Source of the DNA: Nitrosarchaeum sp. | GTDB lineage: Archaea; Thermoproteota; Nitrososphaeria; Nitrososphaerales; Nitrosopumilaceae | Assembly: GCA_025699025.1 (NCBI GenBank) | Contig: JAILWJ010000002.1 | Location: 409,857-473,856, forward strand | DNA length: 64,000 nt | Direction: 5' to 3' | In this document: positions 33,944 to 42,971 of the stretch, piece by piece | Numbering within the stretch: the first letter of the stretch is position 1 | Layout: each line of letters opens with the position of its first letter | The notes under the pieces: model-generated | Databases searched by the model: none | The model's input: the letters and a program-made list of their open reading frames with translations, nothing else | Told to the model about the DNA's origin: nothing | Made by a program: the position numbers and the translations under genes

Positions 33944-34339
33944 ATAGGATTTGGTCAGAACTGTTTTTGCATTATCAAACGTAGTCTTTTCCATGGCAGT
34001 CAGATAATCCATCCAAGCGTGGTTGAGGTGTTCATGAGAAATCGATACATCTTTGGTTTTTGTCTCACCTAGAAAAAAAACCACTTTCTTGTGAACTAAC
34101 TCGCCTTGAAATTGAAAGTTATACTCAATCCACTCCTCGAAGCCATCTACAAAAGCAATATCTGTGATTCCTGTCTCTTCTCTTGTCTCTCTGATTGCAG
34201 TTTGATGTGTTGTTTCGCCTTTTTCCATCTTTCCTTTGACAAAATCCCAATGGCCTGATGGATAATGTAGCAGCAAAAATAAAATTTTAGAATTTTCTCT
34301 TCTAAAAATCACCACTCCTGCAGATGTCTCTTCAATCAT
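33920..34339 (-). CDS. Nudix hydrolase (Ap4A hydrolase-like)
   Basis: A 139-residue Nudix protein: the Nudix box GKMEKGETTHQTAIRETREETG is complete, preceded by SAGVVIFRRE and WDFVKGKME, which are like diadenosine tetraphosphate hydrolases. It likely cleaves nucleoside diphosphate-linked compounds; exact substrate unknown. Four bases separate it from the upstream prenyltransferase gene. Confidence 0.9.
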   Translation of the reverse strand: MIEETSAGVVIFRRENSKILFLLLHYPSGHWDFVKGKMEKGETTHQTAIRETREETGITDIAFVDGFEEWIEYNFQFQGELVHKKVVFFLGETKTKDVSISHEHLNHAWMDYLTAMEKTTFDNAKTVLTKSYSLLGKTL

Positions 34340-34342
34340 TTG

Positions 34343-35140
34343 TTATTTTCCTAGCCTTCTTTTTCTCTCTTGAAATGTTCTGATTGCCCTCATCAAATCG
34401 ATCTTCCTAAACTCTGGCCAAAATATGTCCATAAAAACCAACTCACTGTATGCGCTTTGCCACATCAGAAAGCCACTGAGTCTTTTCTCACCTGATGTTC
34501 TTAGTATCATGTCCGGAGACGATTGTGGAAGGTGTGACGTGTACAAATTTGACTCTATCTCTTTTTTGTTAATGTCATTTATTTCCAACGATCCCTCTTT
34601 GATCTTCTCTCCAATCTTCTTTACAGCATCAACTAGTTCGTATTGTCCCCCGTATGCAAGTGCAATGTTCAAAAAATGATTGTCATATTCTTTTGTTGCA
34701 TCATCAAGTCTGTTTAAAACCTCTTTGATTGATTCTGGCAAAAGCTCAATTCTTCCAATACCTTTAACCCGCATTCTGTTCTTGTGAATTCTTGGATCAT
34801 TGTAGAGTTTTTCTAATCGCATTCTAATTAGTTCGTACAGGTATTGCAGCTCTTCATCGTCTCTTTCAAGATTCTCTGCAGACAATGCATACACTGTGAT
34901 TATTTTGATGTCAAATTCCTCACACCAATCAAGAAGATTCTCAACCGCGTCGGCGCCTTTCCAATGGCCCTGTTTTTTGATAACTAGATGTCTTTTTGCC
35001 CATCGTCTATTGCCATCCAAAATCAGGGCAAGGTGGTTTGGAATGTCACCGTTTCTAACTTCGCTTTCCAGCCTCTTTGAGTATATCTTGTAAAGTCCAG
35101 ATAATTGGAAAATTGTATCTAGTATCTTGCTTATTTCCAG
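34343..35140 (-). CDS. uppS: Cis-prenyltransferase (undecaprenyl-PP synthase family), non-canonical start
   Basis: Makes the long-chain polyprenyl diphosphate used as a lipid carrier for glycosylation. Conserved region I is HLALILDGNRRWAK; also GHWKGADA, TVYALSAENL, LNIALAYGG and the C-terminal LRTSGEKRLSGFLMWQSAYSEL. No ATG, GTG or TTG lies far enough upstream to include region I: TTG at 35020 would cut through ILDGN. The frame is open back to a TGA at 35143-35141, and the first codon after it is CTG (35140), giving 265 residues and a sensible N-terminus (EISKILDTIFQLSGLYK). A box A at 35166-35171 is 28 nt away. CTG initiation, or a sequencing error, must explain it. Confidence 0.85.
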   Translation of the reverse strand: MEISKILDTIFQLSGLYKIYSKRLESEVRNGDIPNHLALILDGNRRWAKRHLVIKKQGHWKGADAVENLLDWCEEFDIKIITVYALSAENLERDDEELQYLYELIRMRLEKLYNDPRIHKNRMRVKGIGRIELLPESIKEVLNRLDDATKEYDNHFLNIALAYGGQYELVDAVKKIGEKIKEGSLEINDINKKEIESNLYTSHLPQSSPDMILRTSGEKRLSGFLMWQSAYSELVFMDIFWPEFRKIDLMRAIRTFQERKRRLGK

Positions 35141-35165
35141 TCACCTTTTGATAGATTGTATCTGG

Positions 35166-35171
35166 ATTAAA
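35166..35171 (-). promoter_or_regulatory. Box A promoter of uppS
   Basis: TTTAAT on the minus strand centred about 28 nt before the CTG proposed as the uppS start codon. Confidence 0.45.
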
Positions 35172-35218
35172 GATATCAGTGTTTTTCAGAAAATCCCACA
35201 AAAAACGACTTTTTGAGC

Positions 35219-36364
35219 CTAATCAGACACCATTTCTTGGTGTTTGTGCTTTCTGTATTTTTTAAACAATATTGTGGCTGACACAAGTGTAGCTGCAAGC
35301 CCTGCCAAAAGTGGCGGAATTAACGTAAATGCGCTTTCTTCATTGATTGCTATCTTTGTAAATTGAGATACGGTTGGATACAGCGCTCCAAGAACTATGA
35401 TTCTTAATATGTCTGTAATCTGCCTTGGAACTCCTCCTATCCAATTACTTAGCAATATCCCTGCAAAAATAGAACCCAAGCCAATCCACAAAATTGGCAG
35501 TGCCCCTGAAACAAACTCTCCTATTATCACTCTGTCAGTAATTATTGTAATCCATTCTACATCTCCTGACAGAATGTTTGTATGCACAGAACTAATTCCT
35601 GCTGGAATTGACGATAGTATCAGCAATACTCCTGCAACCATTGTAAAAATCCTGATGAATCCCATCGGTGTGGGTTTTGTCAAGTTTGACCATGCCCTAT
35701 CAACGTCAAAAGCCCTGATCAAAAATGCTCCTCCCAAAATACTAACTAGTACTGCAAAAATTTCTGCAGTATATCCAAAAATTGTTGCCACCCCGCCAAT
35801 TAACAAAAGAATGCCTGGAACTCCCAAGAAAAATTTTGAATATTTTGAATCATATGCTAGCATTTTTAGGTATTTACCAAATACTGCATAGGAATACTCT
35901 ACGCTTCTACTTACTTTCATTACTACTCTTTGAACAGAAATTACTGGCAGGATGTTTTGAATCACTGGAATTACACTTTCATCATCCTCTCCATCTGAAA
36001 CAATCACGGCACCGTCTGCAGCAAATATCTCCAAGACTTTTCTAGCTTCAGACAGGATTTTTTGATCTGCTTGGACCCCTCTATCTTCTACTCCTGCAAT
36101 GGTTACGACTTCAGTTTGATATCCCTTGCTGATTAGATCCTCGTATGTTTTTATTGCTGCAAAAATCGAATTAGAGTCTGCGTCTTCTGGATCCTCCAAT
36201 GCCAGTCTTTGTGCTGCTTCAATACACGCGTCTCTTCCTATGACAGGCGTGGTGATTCCTGTTTTCTCACCTATGTCGTTGTCTCTGTCTACACAAATTA
36301 CCAGAATTTTGCTTGCAGTAGACGCGTTAACGTCTTTTTCTATCTTCTGAGAATTCTGAGACAT
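35219..36364 (-). CDS. DUF373 family membrane protein
   Basis: A 381-residue protein with a soluble N-terminal domain of about 170 residues (ILVICVDRDNDIGEKTG, FAAIKTYEDLISKGYQ, IVSDGEDDESVIPVI) followed by about six or seven TM helices (residues about 178-360). This layout is that of the archaeal DUF373 family, whose function is unknown. The Asp-rich DRDNDIG and DGEDDE segments could bind a metal. It is flanked by uppS and a membrane-anchored protein. Confidence 0.88.
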   Translation of the reverse strand: MSQNSQKIEKDVNASTASKILVICVDRDNDIGEKTGITTPVIGRDACIEAAQRLALEDPEDADSNSIFAAIKTYEDLISKGYQTEVVTIAGVEDRGVQADQKILSEARKVLEIFAADGAVIVSDGEDDESVIPVIQNILPVISVQRVVMKVSRSVEYSYAVFGKYLKMLAYDSKYSKFFLGVPGILLLIGGVATIFGYTAEIFAVLVSILGGAFLIRAFDVDRAWSNLTKPTPMGFIRIFTMVAGVLLILSSIPAGISSVHTNILSGDVEWITIITDRVIIGEFVSGALPILWIGLGSIFAGILLSNWIGGVPRQITDILRIIVLGALYPTVSQFTKIAINEESAFTLIPPLLAGLAATLVSATILFKKYRKHKHQEMVSD

Positions 36365-36438
36365 TCCTTTTCATTGTCAGAATTGCTTTTTAATGATTTC
36401 CAACTTTTGAAAATATTATATTTCGGTTTTGAGGCTGT

Positions 36439-36936
36439 CTATGGTCTTAGGTTGTCTGAATTTCTTACAAATTCATCTGATTCTTTCTTCAGAGTTTCCA
36501 TTTTCTGCCTAATCTCTGAGATGTCGTCTTGACTGTTGCCGTCTTTAATCATGCTTGCATACACCTTTGTTTCTATGATGTATGAATTGAATCTCTTCAA
36601 CACCTCCATGTAGTTGATGTAGCTCTCTTGCCATTCTTCTGGTGGTTTTGATGTTACAAACTCGCTTATCTTTGCAGTTGTCTGTGAAGTTGTGACTTCG
36701 GTAATTGCAATGTATTCATCCGGAGTGATCTTTCCATCGATCATGTTCTGAAATTCTACGTCGATAGTCTCTTGCAGGATTTCATGGATTTTCTTAACTC
36801 CGTCAAGATAATTTTCATAGTCTGAAACTACGAAGGTTGATTCGTTCTCTTGAGGTACTAACCAGAAAAGAAAACTCGCTCCCGTAATTGCTACTAAGAT
36901 GATAATTGTTAGTGCGACTCCTTTTTTTGATGCCAT
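36439..36936 (-). CDS. Membrane-anchored hypothetical protein, 165 aa
   Basis: N-terminal anchor VALTIIILVAITGASFLFWLV followed by an extracytoplasmic, mainly helical domain with heptad-like stretches. The frame continues upstream to 37008, but ATG 36936 puts the anchor right at the N-terminus and lies 26 nt from TTATAAAC. No family recognised. Confidence 0.7.
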   Translation of the reverse strand: MASKKGVALTIIILVAITGASFLFWLVPQENESTFVVSDYENYLDGVKKIHEILQETIDVEFQNMIDGKITPDEYIAITEVTTSQTTAKISEFVTSKPPEEWQESYINYMEVLKRFNSYIIETKVYASMIKDGNSQDDISEIRQKMETLKKESDEFVRNSDNLRP

Positions 36937-36957
36937 GATTGGTTTCTGTAATAGGGA

Positions 36958-36965
36958 GTTTATAA
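36958..36965 (-). promoter_or_regulatory. Box A promoter of the membrane-anchored 165-aa protein
   Basis: TTATAAAC on the minus strand, centred about 26 nt before ATG 36936; it lies inside the longer frame and so argues against the upstream start. Confidence 0.5.
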
Positions 36966-37184
36966 CTGATGAATTAATCATAAATTTCAGGGCTTGTTGA
37001 ACAAACATGAAAAAAATCCATTCTAATGTAATTCTTTTTAGAATTATTGAAAATTCTATATTATTTGATGAATTTTTTTATATTACCTCCCCAAATGCCC
37101 CTAAAAATTTACACACATCTAGTCTGTAGTTAAATAATTTTCACAGCCTCTTCCTAAATACCACCAAGTTCGACATTTGCTAGA

Positions 37185-37331
37185 ATGGTTGAAGCATATT
37201 GCGTAAAATGCAGAGCTAAAAGGGAAATCAAAGATCCCAAAGAAACTAAACTCAAGAATGGACGTCCTGCTGTAAAAGGCTCATGTCCAAAATGTGGAAC
37301 TAATGTTTTCCGAATAGGAAAGATGGATTAA
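37185..37331 (+). CDS. Small zinc protein, DUF5679 family
   Basis: A 48-residue protein with two knuckles (YCVKCRAKRE and CPKCGTNVFRIG) and the conserved KNGRPAVKGSCPKC segment, as in DUF5679, found as single genes in ammonia-oxidising archaea and in many bacteria fused to ribosomal or topoisomerase zinc regions. A treble-clef zinc fold is likely. Function unknown, but it precedes the aIF2-beta run on the same strand by 69 nt. It is too short for most gene finders. Confidence 0.8.
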   Translation: MVEAYCVKCRAKREIKDPKETKLKNGRPAVKGSCPKCGTNVFRIGKMD

Positions 37332-37400
37332 ACCGTAACAAAAGTCCACGATTTCTCTTTTTCAAAAACCAATATAGGGTATCCTGTACACGAATAGGCA

Positions 37401-37820
37401 GTGACCAAATCAGATTATGAAAGCCTGCTCAAAAGAATACAGGATAAGATAGGAAGTAAAAAGGAAACAACTGCTCGATTTGAATTGCCTATAGTGGATG
37501 TGATGTGGGAAGGCCAAAAGACGTTTCTGCGCAATTTCTCTGAATTTCCCAAAGTCTTGAGGAGAGATCCTGAAAAAGTCTTGCAATACCTCTCAAAAGA
37601 ATTTGCAGTTCCTGCGGAGCGCATTGGTGATCAAGCCATGTTTATTGGAAAAAGAGCACCAGATGATTTTACTCGTTTGTTCCAAATTTATGTTAAAGAT
37701 TACTTGGAATGTCCCACTTGCAAAAGTCCTGATACAAAAATTGTCAAAGAAAACCGAATCTCATTTTTAATTTGTGAAGCCTGTGGAGCAAAATCTACTC
37801 TTAAAGGTAAATATGCTTAA
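37401..37820 (+). CDS. eif2b: Translation initiation factor 2 subunit beta (aIF2-beta)
   Basis: Beta subunit of the GTPase complex that brings initiator Met-tRNA to the small subunit. The 139-residue protein has the eIF2-beta/eIF5 core (FLRNFSEFPKVLRRDPEKVLQYLSKE) and the C-terminal zinc ribbon (CPTC ... CEAC). Start GTG at 37401. Its TAA overlaps the ATG of the DUF424 gene (TAATG), and this pair with RIO1, KH and top6B/A forms a continuous run. Confidence 0.95.
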   Translation: MTKSDYESLLKRIQDKIGSKKETTARFELPIVDVMWEGQKTFLRNFSEFPKVLRRDPEKVLQYLSKEFAVPAERIGDQAMFIGKRAPDDFTRLFQIYVKDYLECPTCKSPDTKIVKENRISFLICEACGAKSTLKGKYA

Positions 37821-38116
37821 TGCAATTCTCTGTCAAAGTTACCGAATATCAAAAAAACACAATGCTAAACATCTGTGATTTTGACTTGCTTGGGAAAGAC
37901 ATTGTTCAAGGTGATCTAACAATGAATATCAGTAAGAGCTATTATGGCGGAAAAATTGTAAACAAGGACGAAGCTGAAACCTTGCTTAAAACTTCATCAA
38001 TAATCAACATGGTTGGCAAAGACACTGTATCACTTTCAATTGAATTGGGAATTGGCGCTGAAAATGGAGTTAAAGTCATTTCTGGCGTACCATTTCTGAT
38101 AGTCTTTCAAATGTAA
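37820..38116 (+). CDS. DUF424 family protein
   Basis: A 98-residue protein starting MQFSVKVTEYQKNTMLNICD with DLLGK and FLIVFQM, the pattern of archaeal DUF424 proteins, which characteristically follow the aIF2-beta gene. DUF424 is of unknown function but its constant neighbourhood suggests translation or ribosome assembly. Coupled by TAATG to the upstream gene and 4 nt before RIO1. Confidence 0.87.
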   Translation: MQFSVKVTEYQKNTMLNICDFDLLGKDIVQGDLTMNISKSYYGGKIVNKDEAETLLKTSSIINMVGKDTVSLSIELGIGAENGVKVISGVPFLIVFQM

Positions 38117-38119
38117 CTC

Positions 38120-38953
38120 TTGACACTATCAAAAAAGAAATCCATTTTATCTAGTGAATGCACTACTTCGTTGTTGTCTGATGATATTAGCAAAAAATTA
38201 GAATCTAAAATTAACAAAAAATTAATTTCTAAAATGAAAAAGAAACAACTTGACGATGGTTTCAAGAAAGGTAAGGTGATCAACGAAGTTTTAGACAAGC
38301 CCACTGTGATGACACTTTACAAAATGATCAAAGATCATATCATTGCATATGTTAACGGAGCTGTAAGTGCAGGAAAAGAATCTCTTTTGTTTTGGGCAGT
38401 GGATGAAAAAAATATTGATATCGCGCTGAAAATTTACCTGATAAGCACTTCCAATTTTAAAAAAAGAGAGCCTTACATTATTGGTGATCCGAGATTTTTA
38501 AGATTAAAAAAAGGAACAAAAAACCTGGTCCATCTGTGGGCTAGAAAGGAATTCCGAAATCTGTCCCAATGCCATGGATGCGGAATTCCGGTGCCTGAAC
38601 CTCTTTTCTTATCACACAATGTTTTGGCAATGGAGTTTATCGGGGAAAATGGCACACCTGCCAAGATTCTACTTGAATCTGAAATCAATGAAAATGACTA
38701 CCATGAAGCCATATCTATCCTAAAACAGCTATACAAAAAAGCCAAACTGGTACATGGGGATTTTTCTGAGTATAATGTTTTTAAGACAAAAAAGGGGTTG
38801 GTTGTTTTTGATCTTGGTTCGGCAGTTGATCTGAGACATCCAAACTCCCATGAATTTCTTAAAAGAGATATTAATAACATAACACGATTCTTTTCTAAAA
38901 GGGGAATTTCTGTAAATGATCCATCTGAAGTGTTTGAGGACATTATAAAATGA
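38120..38953 (+). CDS. rio1: RIO1-type serine/threonine kinase
   Basis: Atypical kinase needed for maturation of the small ribosomal subunit. The 277-residue protein has the N-terminal winged region, the ATP loop VNGAVSAGKESLLFWA in place of the STGKEA signature, the catalytic loop LVHGDFSEYN and the metal loop VVFDLGSAVD. Start is TTG at 38120, 3 nt after the DUF424 stop; no earlier canonical codon is available. Overlaps the KH gene by 4 nt. Confidence 0.93.
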   Translation: MTLSKKKSILSSECTTSLLSDDISKKLESKINKKLISKMKKKQLDDGFKKGKVINEVLDKPTVMTLYKMIKDHIIAYVNGAVSAGKESLLFWAVDEKNIDIALKIYLISTSNFKKREPYIIGDPRFLRLKKGTKNLVHLWARKEFRNLSQCHGCGIPVPEPLFLSHNVLAMEFIGENGTPAKILLESEINENDYHEAISILKQLYKKAKLVHGDFSEYNVFKTKKGLVVFDLGSAVDLRHPNSHEFLKRDINNITRFFSKRGISVNDPSEVFEDIIK

Positions 38954-39519
38954 GTTTTGAAAAGCTGCTGCGTATCCCAAATGAACGAATAGCTGTTTTG
39001 ATTGGAAAGTCAGGCAGTGTGAAATCAAAGATTGAGAAACAGTGTCATGTGTCTTTAGATATTGATGGCGAGACTGGAGAGGTACTGATCAAGACTTCTG
39101 GTGATGTTGAAAAAATACAACCATTCAAGGCAATGGAGATCGTTACAGCAATAGGCCGTGGATTCTCTCCAGAAAATGCTATGACTCTGTTACAAGGTGA
39201 AAATGCTTTACATGTAATTGATCTAAGAGAATTTGCTGGCAAATCCAACTCCAATATTGAAAGGATAAAAGGGAGAATTATAGGAGAAGGTGGTAAGGCA
39301 AGAAGAAACATGGAAAATCTAAGTGGAACACATATCTCTGTTTATGGAAAAACGGTTTCAATTATTGGCGATACTACAAAATTAAGACTGGCAGTAGATG
39401 CAATCGCTTCTATTTCAAGTGGTAGCAATCATGGGGCTGTCTATACAAAACTAGAAGCTGCGAATCGAAGAACAAAACAAGAAAAAATGAAATTATGGGA
39501 AGATCAAGATGTCTTCTAA
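38950..39519 (+). CDS. KH-domain ribosome assembly protein (Dim2/Pno1 homologue)
   Basis: Two KH domains in 189 residues: the first with VLIGKSGSVKSKIEK, the second with GRIIGEGGKARRNMENL, matching archaeal Dim2p, which binds the 3' end of 16S rRNA during maturation. The neighbouring RIO1 kinase acts on the same pre-40S particle in eukaryotes, so the operon is functionally coherent. Overlaps top6B by 11 nt. Confidence 0.9.
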   Translation: MSFEKLLRIPNERIAVLIGKSGSVKSKIEKQCHVSLDIDGETGEVLIKTSGDVEKIQPFKAMEIVTAIGRGFSPENAMTLLQGENALHVIDLREFAGKSNSNIERIKGRIIGEGGKARRNMENLSGTHISVYGKTVSIIGDTTKLRLAVDAIASISSGSNHGAVYTKLEAANRRTKQEKMKLWEDQDVF

Positions 39520-41341
39520 AGAACAATTTAATCAAATCTCTCCTAGTGAGTTCTTTTACAGCAATCGTGATTTGGCAGGATTCAGCAATCCTACGCGCTC
39601 TCTTTATACTGCAGTCAGAGAATTTGTTGAAAACGCACTTGATGCGTGTGATCAAAAAGGAATACTGCCAGACGTTCATCTGATAATTAAAGCCGTAGAC
39701 CCTGACAAGCCTGACCCAAAACCATACATTCTGACTGTCAAAGACAACGGTCCTGGAGTTGACACCGAACACATTCCGCTGGCATTTGGAACTGTCTTGT
39801 ATGGCTCCAAATTTGGACTAAAACAAGCAAGGGGCATGTTTGGACTGGGTGCAACCATGGCCATTCTTTATGGACAAATCACCACAAACAAACCGGTGGT
39901 CGTAAAAAGCTCTACTGACGGCCAAACACAAGACGAATTTGAGATACTATTGGACATTCAAAAAAACAAACCTGTCATTCTAAAACACACCAAAAAGGAA
40001 ACATCAAAACAAGGTCTTTCAGTAAGCATTTGTCTAGAAGGGGATTATTCTAAGGCTGGCTCTAAAATCAGAGATTATGTTTATGAAACATCTTTGATTA
40101 CGCCCTATGCTACAATTACTTTTGATGATCCAAAGGGTGAAAAATTCCACCATGCTAGGTTTGTCAAAGACATTCCTCCACCACCAACCATAATTCGTCC
40201 ACATCCACATGGTATTGATGTTGAAAGAATTCGCAGAATGATTGTAGAGTCTCAATTTGAAATTCCAGTCATTGATGATATCATGATTGAAAAGGTTCGA
40301 AAAGACTTGGGCTTGTCAAAAAAGAATCTCAGCTTTGCGGCAATCATGGATAAGGCAAAAAAGAAATGGAAAAACCTTTCACGCCAAGTTCGAGTTGTTG
40401 TGGCATTGATGTCGTTTCTAAAAATGGATTTTGAAAAACTTAGCAAAATCCGAATTGAAGATCTTGACGTATCCAACAAAAAACTATCCTATTGGGATTT
40501 TGGAGATTCACAATCAAAAGTCGTAGACATTGATCCTGAAAGTCCGTACTACAAACAATTAACAAATACTGTTCAAGGTGAGCCACTTACTACATTTCTT
40601 ACCAAGAGATTCCAACGCATAGGTCCTACAACTGCAGTCAAATTCGCCGAATTTGCAGGATTCAAGCCTGAGAAACGGATGGGTACGATGTCTAACCAGG
40701 AACTGGTTCAGCTAAGTGATTCATTACAAAAATTTGAAGATTTTCAAGCCCCAGACCCAACCTGCCTTGCACCACTCGGAGAAGAGCCCCTTGAAAAAGG
40801 AATCAAGAAGTTCTTCAATCCTGACTTTACGGCAGTAGTTCAACGCCCTGCATCGGCTTATTCTGGATTTCCATTTATTGTTGAAATGGGGATTGCATAT
40901 GGTGGCGATATTAAGCCAGGCGGACCGCACGTCTACCGATATGCTAACAGGATCCCTCTTCTCTATGACGAGGGAAGCGATGTGGTTCTCAAAGTGGTAA
41001 ATGACACCGATTGGGGACGATACAAGGTAAAGGGCGAACCCCCGTTCATTATAATCTCTCATATATGCTCGACCAGGATTCCGTACAAAACTGCTGGAAA
41101 AGAAAATGTTGCAGATAGGCCAGAGATTGAACGCGAGTTGAGATTGGGACTGCAATTTCTGTCTAGAAAACTTGCAGCGTATATGTCAAAGAAAGGGCAG
41201 GCCGAGATGGCAAAAAAGCGTGCCAATCTATATGCCAAATACATTCCACTGATAGCACAATTTTCTACAGAACTTGCTGGCCAAAAGAAAGATCCAAATT
41301 ACAAGAAACTTCTAGATGAGGAGGCCATAATTGAAACCTAG
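39509..41341 (+). CDS. top6B: DNA topoisomerase VI subunit B
   Basis: ATPase subunit of the type IIB topoisomerase that relaxes and decatenates DNA. The 610-residue protein has the Bergerat fold (EFVENALDACDQ, DNGPGVD, GMFGLGATMA), helix-two-turn-helix region, transducer domain and long C-terminal helices reaching subunit A. It overlaps the KH gene and top6A at both ends, giving a tightly coupled set. Confidence 0.96.
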   Translation: MSSKEQFNQISPSEFFYSNRDLAGFSNPTRSLYTAVREFVENALDACDQKGILPDVHLIIKAVDPDKPDPKPYILTVKDNGPGVDTEHIPLAFGTVLYGSKFGLKQARGMFGLGATMAILYGQITTNKPVVVKSSTDGQTQDEFEILLDIQKNKPVILKHTKKETSKQGLSVSICLEGDYSKAGSKIRDYVYETSLITPYATITFDDPKGEKFHHARFVKDIPPPPTIIRPHPHGIDVERIRRMIVESQFEIPVIDDIMIEKVRKDLGLSKKNLSFAAIMDKAKKKWKNLSRQVRVVVALMSFLKMDFEKLSKIRIEDLDVSNKKLSYWDFGDSQSKVVDIDPESPYYKQLTNTVQGEPLTTFLTKRFQRIGPTTAVKFAEFAGFKPEKRMGTMSNQELVQLSDSLQKFEDFQAPDPTCLAPLGEEPLEKGIKKFFNPDFTAVVQRPASAYSGFPFIVEMGIAYGGDIKPGGPHVYRYANRIPLLYDEGSDVVLKVVNDTDWGRYKVKGEPPFIIISHICSTRIPYKTAGKENVADRPEIERELRLGLQFLSRKLAAYMSKKGQAEMAKKRANLYAKYIPLIAQFSTELAGQKKDPNYKKLLDEEAIIET

Positions 41342-42440
41342 TGAAAAAGCAAAGGGGCGCAAAAAGAAGGCTGAGGAAAAGCAGCAAGACATCCTAGAAA
41401 TCCTAAAGACACATGGTGCTACGATATATCAAGATCTGGACAATGGACGATTTCCAAAACTCTCAATTCCAAGCAGATCTGTTAGCAACATAGTATATGA
41501 TAAAAAACTAAGACAGTACATTCTTGGAAATTCCGCAGCCGTACGTAGCTCCAGAAACTCATCTCAATTACGATCGTTTACACAACTGATGTGGTTGGCA
41601 TTTTTTGCAAATAGACTGACTAAAGAAAAAAAATCTTCCACACTAAGAGACGTGTATTACTCCTCACAGGCATTTGCAATTGAGTTTGAGGACCAATCCG
41701 AGTCTGACAACATTATCGTGGATTTAGAGGCAGTGTTGTCAAAACCTAGGGAGGATTTTCATATCTTTCCTGAAGAAAGAAGCTCCATTTTTGGCGATTT
41801 GAACATAGAGTATACAATTCCTGGCTATGAGGGAAAGACCATGAATCTTTCAAACCATCCTGACGGTTACTCTATTGGCCCTAGCTTGACCACTGCTGAG
41901 TTGCTTGATACAAGTGCAGAAATTGTGATTGCAATTGAAAAAGGTGGTCTGTTTACAAGATTTGTCGAAGAGCAGGTTGACAAAAAATTCAAATCAATAA
42001 TCATCAACACCGGTGGGCAAGCGCCGCGCTCTACGCGAACCCTTCTTAAAAGGTTGCATGATGAGATGGGACTGCCAATCATTGTTTTGACTGATGGGGA
42101 CGTGTATGGGGAGCATATTGCAATGGTTATCAAATCTGGTTCTGCAAATGCCGCTCATTTGAGAGAGTTGACCGTACCTGATGCCAAATGGGTTGGTGTG
42201 TGGGCCACAGACATTGAAAAATTCAAGCTGCCCACAATCCCGATGACTGAATCTGATATCAAGAGGTGTTATGACTTGCAGAAAGACCCAAGGTATCAGG
42301 AGGGAATATGGAAAAAAGAACTTGATGTGTTTCTACGACTGAAAAGAAAAGCAGAGTTGGAGGCATTTTCAAAATATGGACTCACAAACATTACTGACAA
42401 GTACCTTCCGCAAAAATTAGAACTTGCAAAAAGTCTTTAG
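41331..42440 (+). CDS. top6A: DNA topoisomerase VI subunit A (Spo11 homologue)
   Basis: DNA-cleaving subunit. The 5Y-CAP domain has LRDVYYSSQ with the catalytic Tyr in the pair at residues 109-110; the TOPRIM domain shows VIAIEKGG and LTDGDVYG (D-x-D). The start is TTG at 41331, inside the 3' end of top6B; a basic stretch (KAKGRKKKAEEKQQD) begins the protein. 369 residues is the family norm. Confidence 0.96.
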   Translation: MKPSEKAKGRKKKAEEKQQDILEILKTHGATIYQDLDNGRFPKLSIPSRSVSNIVYDKKLRQYILGNSAAVRSSRNSSQLRSFTQLMWLAFFANRLTKEKKSSTLRDVYYSSQAFAIEFEDQSESDNIIVDLEAVLSKPREDFHIFPEERSSIFGDLNIEYTIPGYEGKTMNLSNHPDGYSIGPSLTTAELLDTSAEIVIAIEKGGLFTRFVEEQVDKKFKSIIINTGGQAPRSTRTLLKRLHDEMGLPIIVLTDGDVYGEHIAMVIKSGSANAAHLRELTVPDAKWVGVWATDIEKFKLPTIPMTESDIKRCYDLQKDPRYQEGIWKKELDVFLRLKRKAELEAFSKYGLTNITDKYLPQKLELAKSL

Positions 42441-42899
42441 CTATTTTATTCTTAAAGTCAGGACGCCGTTTCTGTACTTGAAGTCAAAAATTTGCATGCT
42501 GCTTGAGCCTTCTATTGGAACTTCTTTTGAAAATCCTCCAGAACCACGAATGTACAAAATACCGTCAATTAATCTGACTGCAATCTTGTCCTCCGGGCCT
42601 GGAACCTCAGCTACAAAAACAAATTCCCCTTCGCCCTTGATAAGATCATAGACCCAGTTCTTTGTCTCTTGCTCACCACGTGGCGTGTATGTTGGTTTTT
42701 GGTCTTTTGTCATCTTCTTCAAAACCCTTACCCAATAAAACATGGTAACTGCAGCTGCACCAATCAGAATAAAACTGACAAAACCGGAACCTGATCTTTG
42801 AGTCATTATGTAGATAATTCCAAGAAATAGAATTACCATGATTGGTATTACAAAATTTAGAGATTGCTCATTTGAGTATGCGCCCTTGTAGCTTGCCAA
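42441..42899 (-). CDS. Membrane-anchored Hsp20/alpha-crystallin-like protein
   Basis: Two N-terminal TM helices (NFVIPIMVILFLGIIYIM and FVSFILIGAAAVTMFYWV) followed by an alpha-crystallin-like beta sandwich (FVFVAEVPGPEDKIAVRLIDGILYIRG ... RNGVLTLRI in short pieces). The terminal GVLTLRIK corresponds to the last strand of Hsp20 proteins. It would act as a small heat-shock-like chaperone tethered to the cytoplasmic face. It is convergent with top6A, its stop directly abutting. Confidence 0.78.
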   Translation of the reverse strand: MASYKGAYSNEQSLNFVIPIMVILFLGIIYIMTQRSGSGFVSFILIGAAAVTMFYWVRVLKKMTKDQKPTYTPRGEQETKNWVYDLIKGEGEFVFVAEVPGPEDKIAVRLIDGILYIRGSGGFSKEVPIEGSSSMQIFDFKYRNGVLTLRIK

Positions 42900-42971
42900 A
42901 CATCAAAGATCTGTCTTTACCAAATATAAAGTATCTTTGGTTTTTATTACCATTTTCTGAAATTTAAGATA

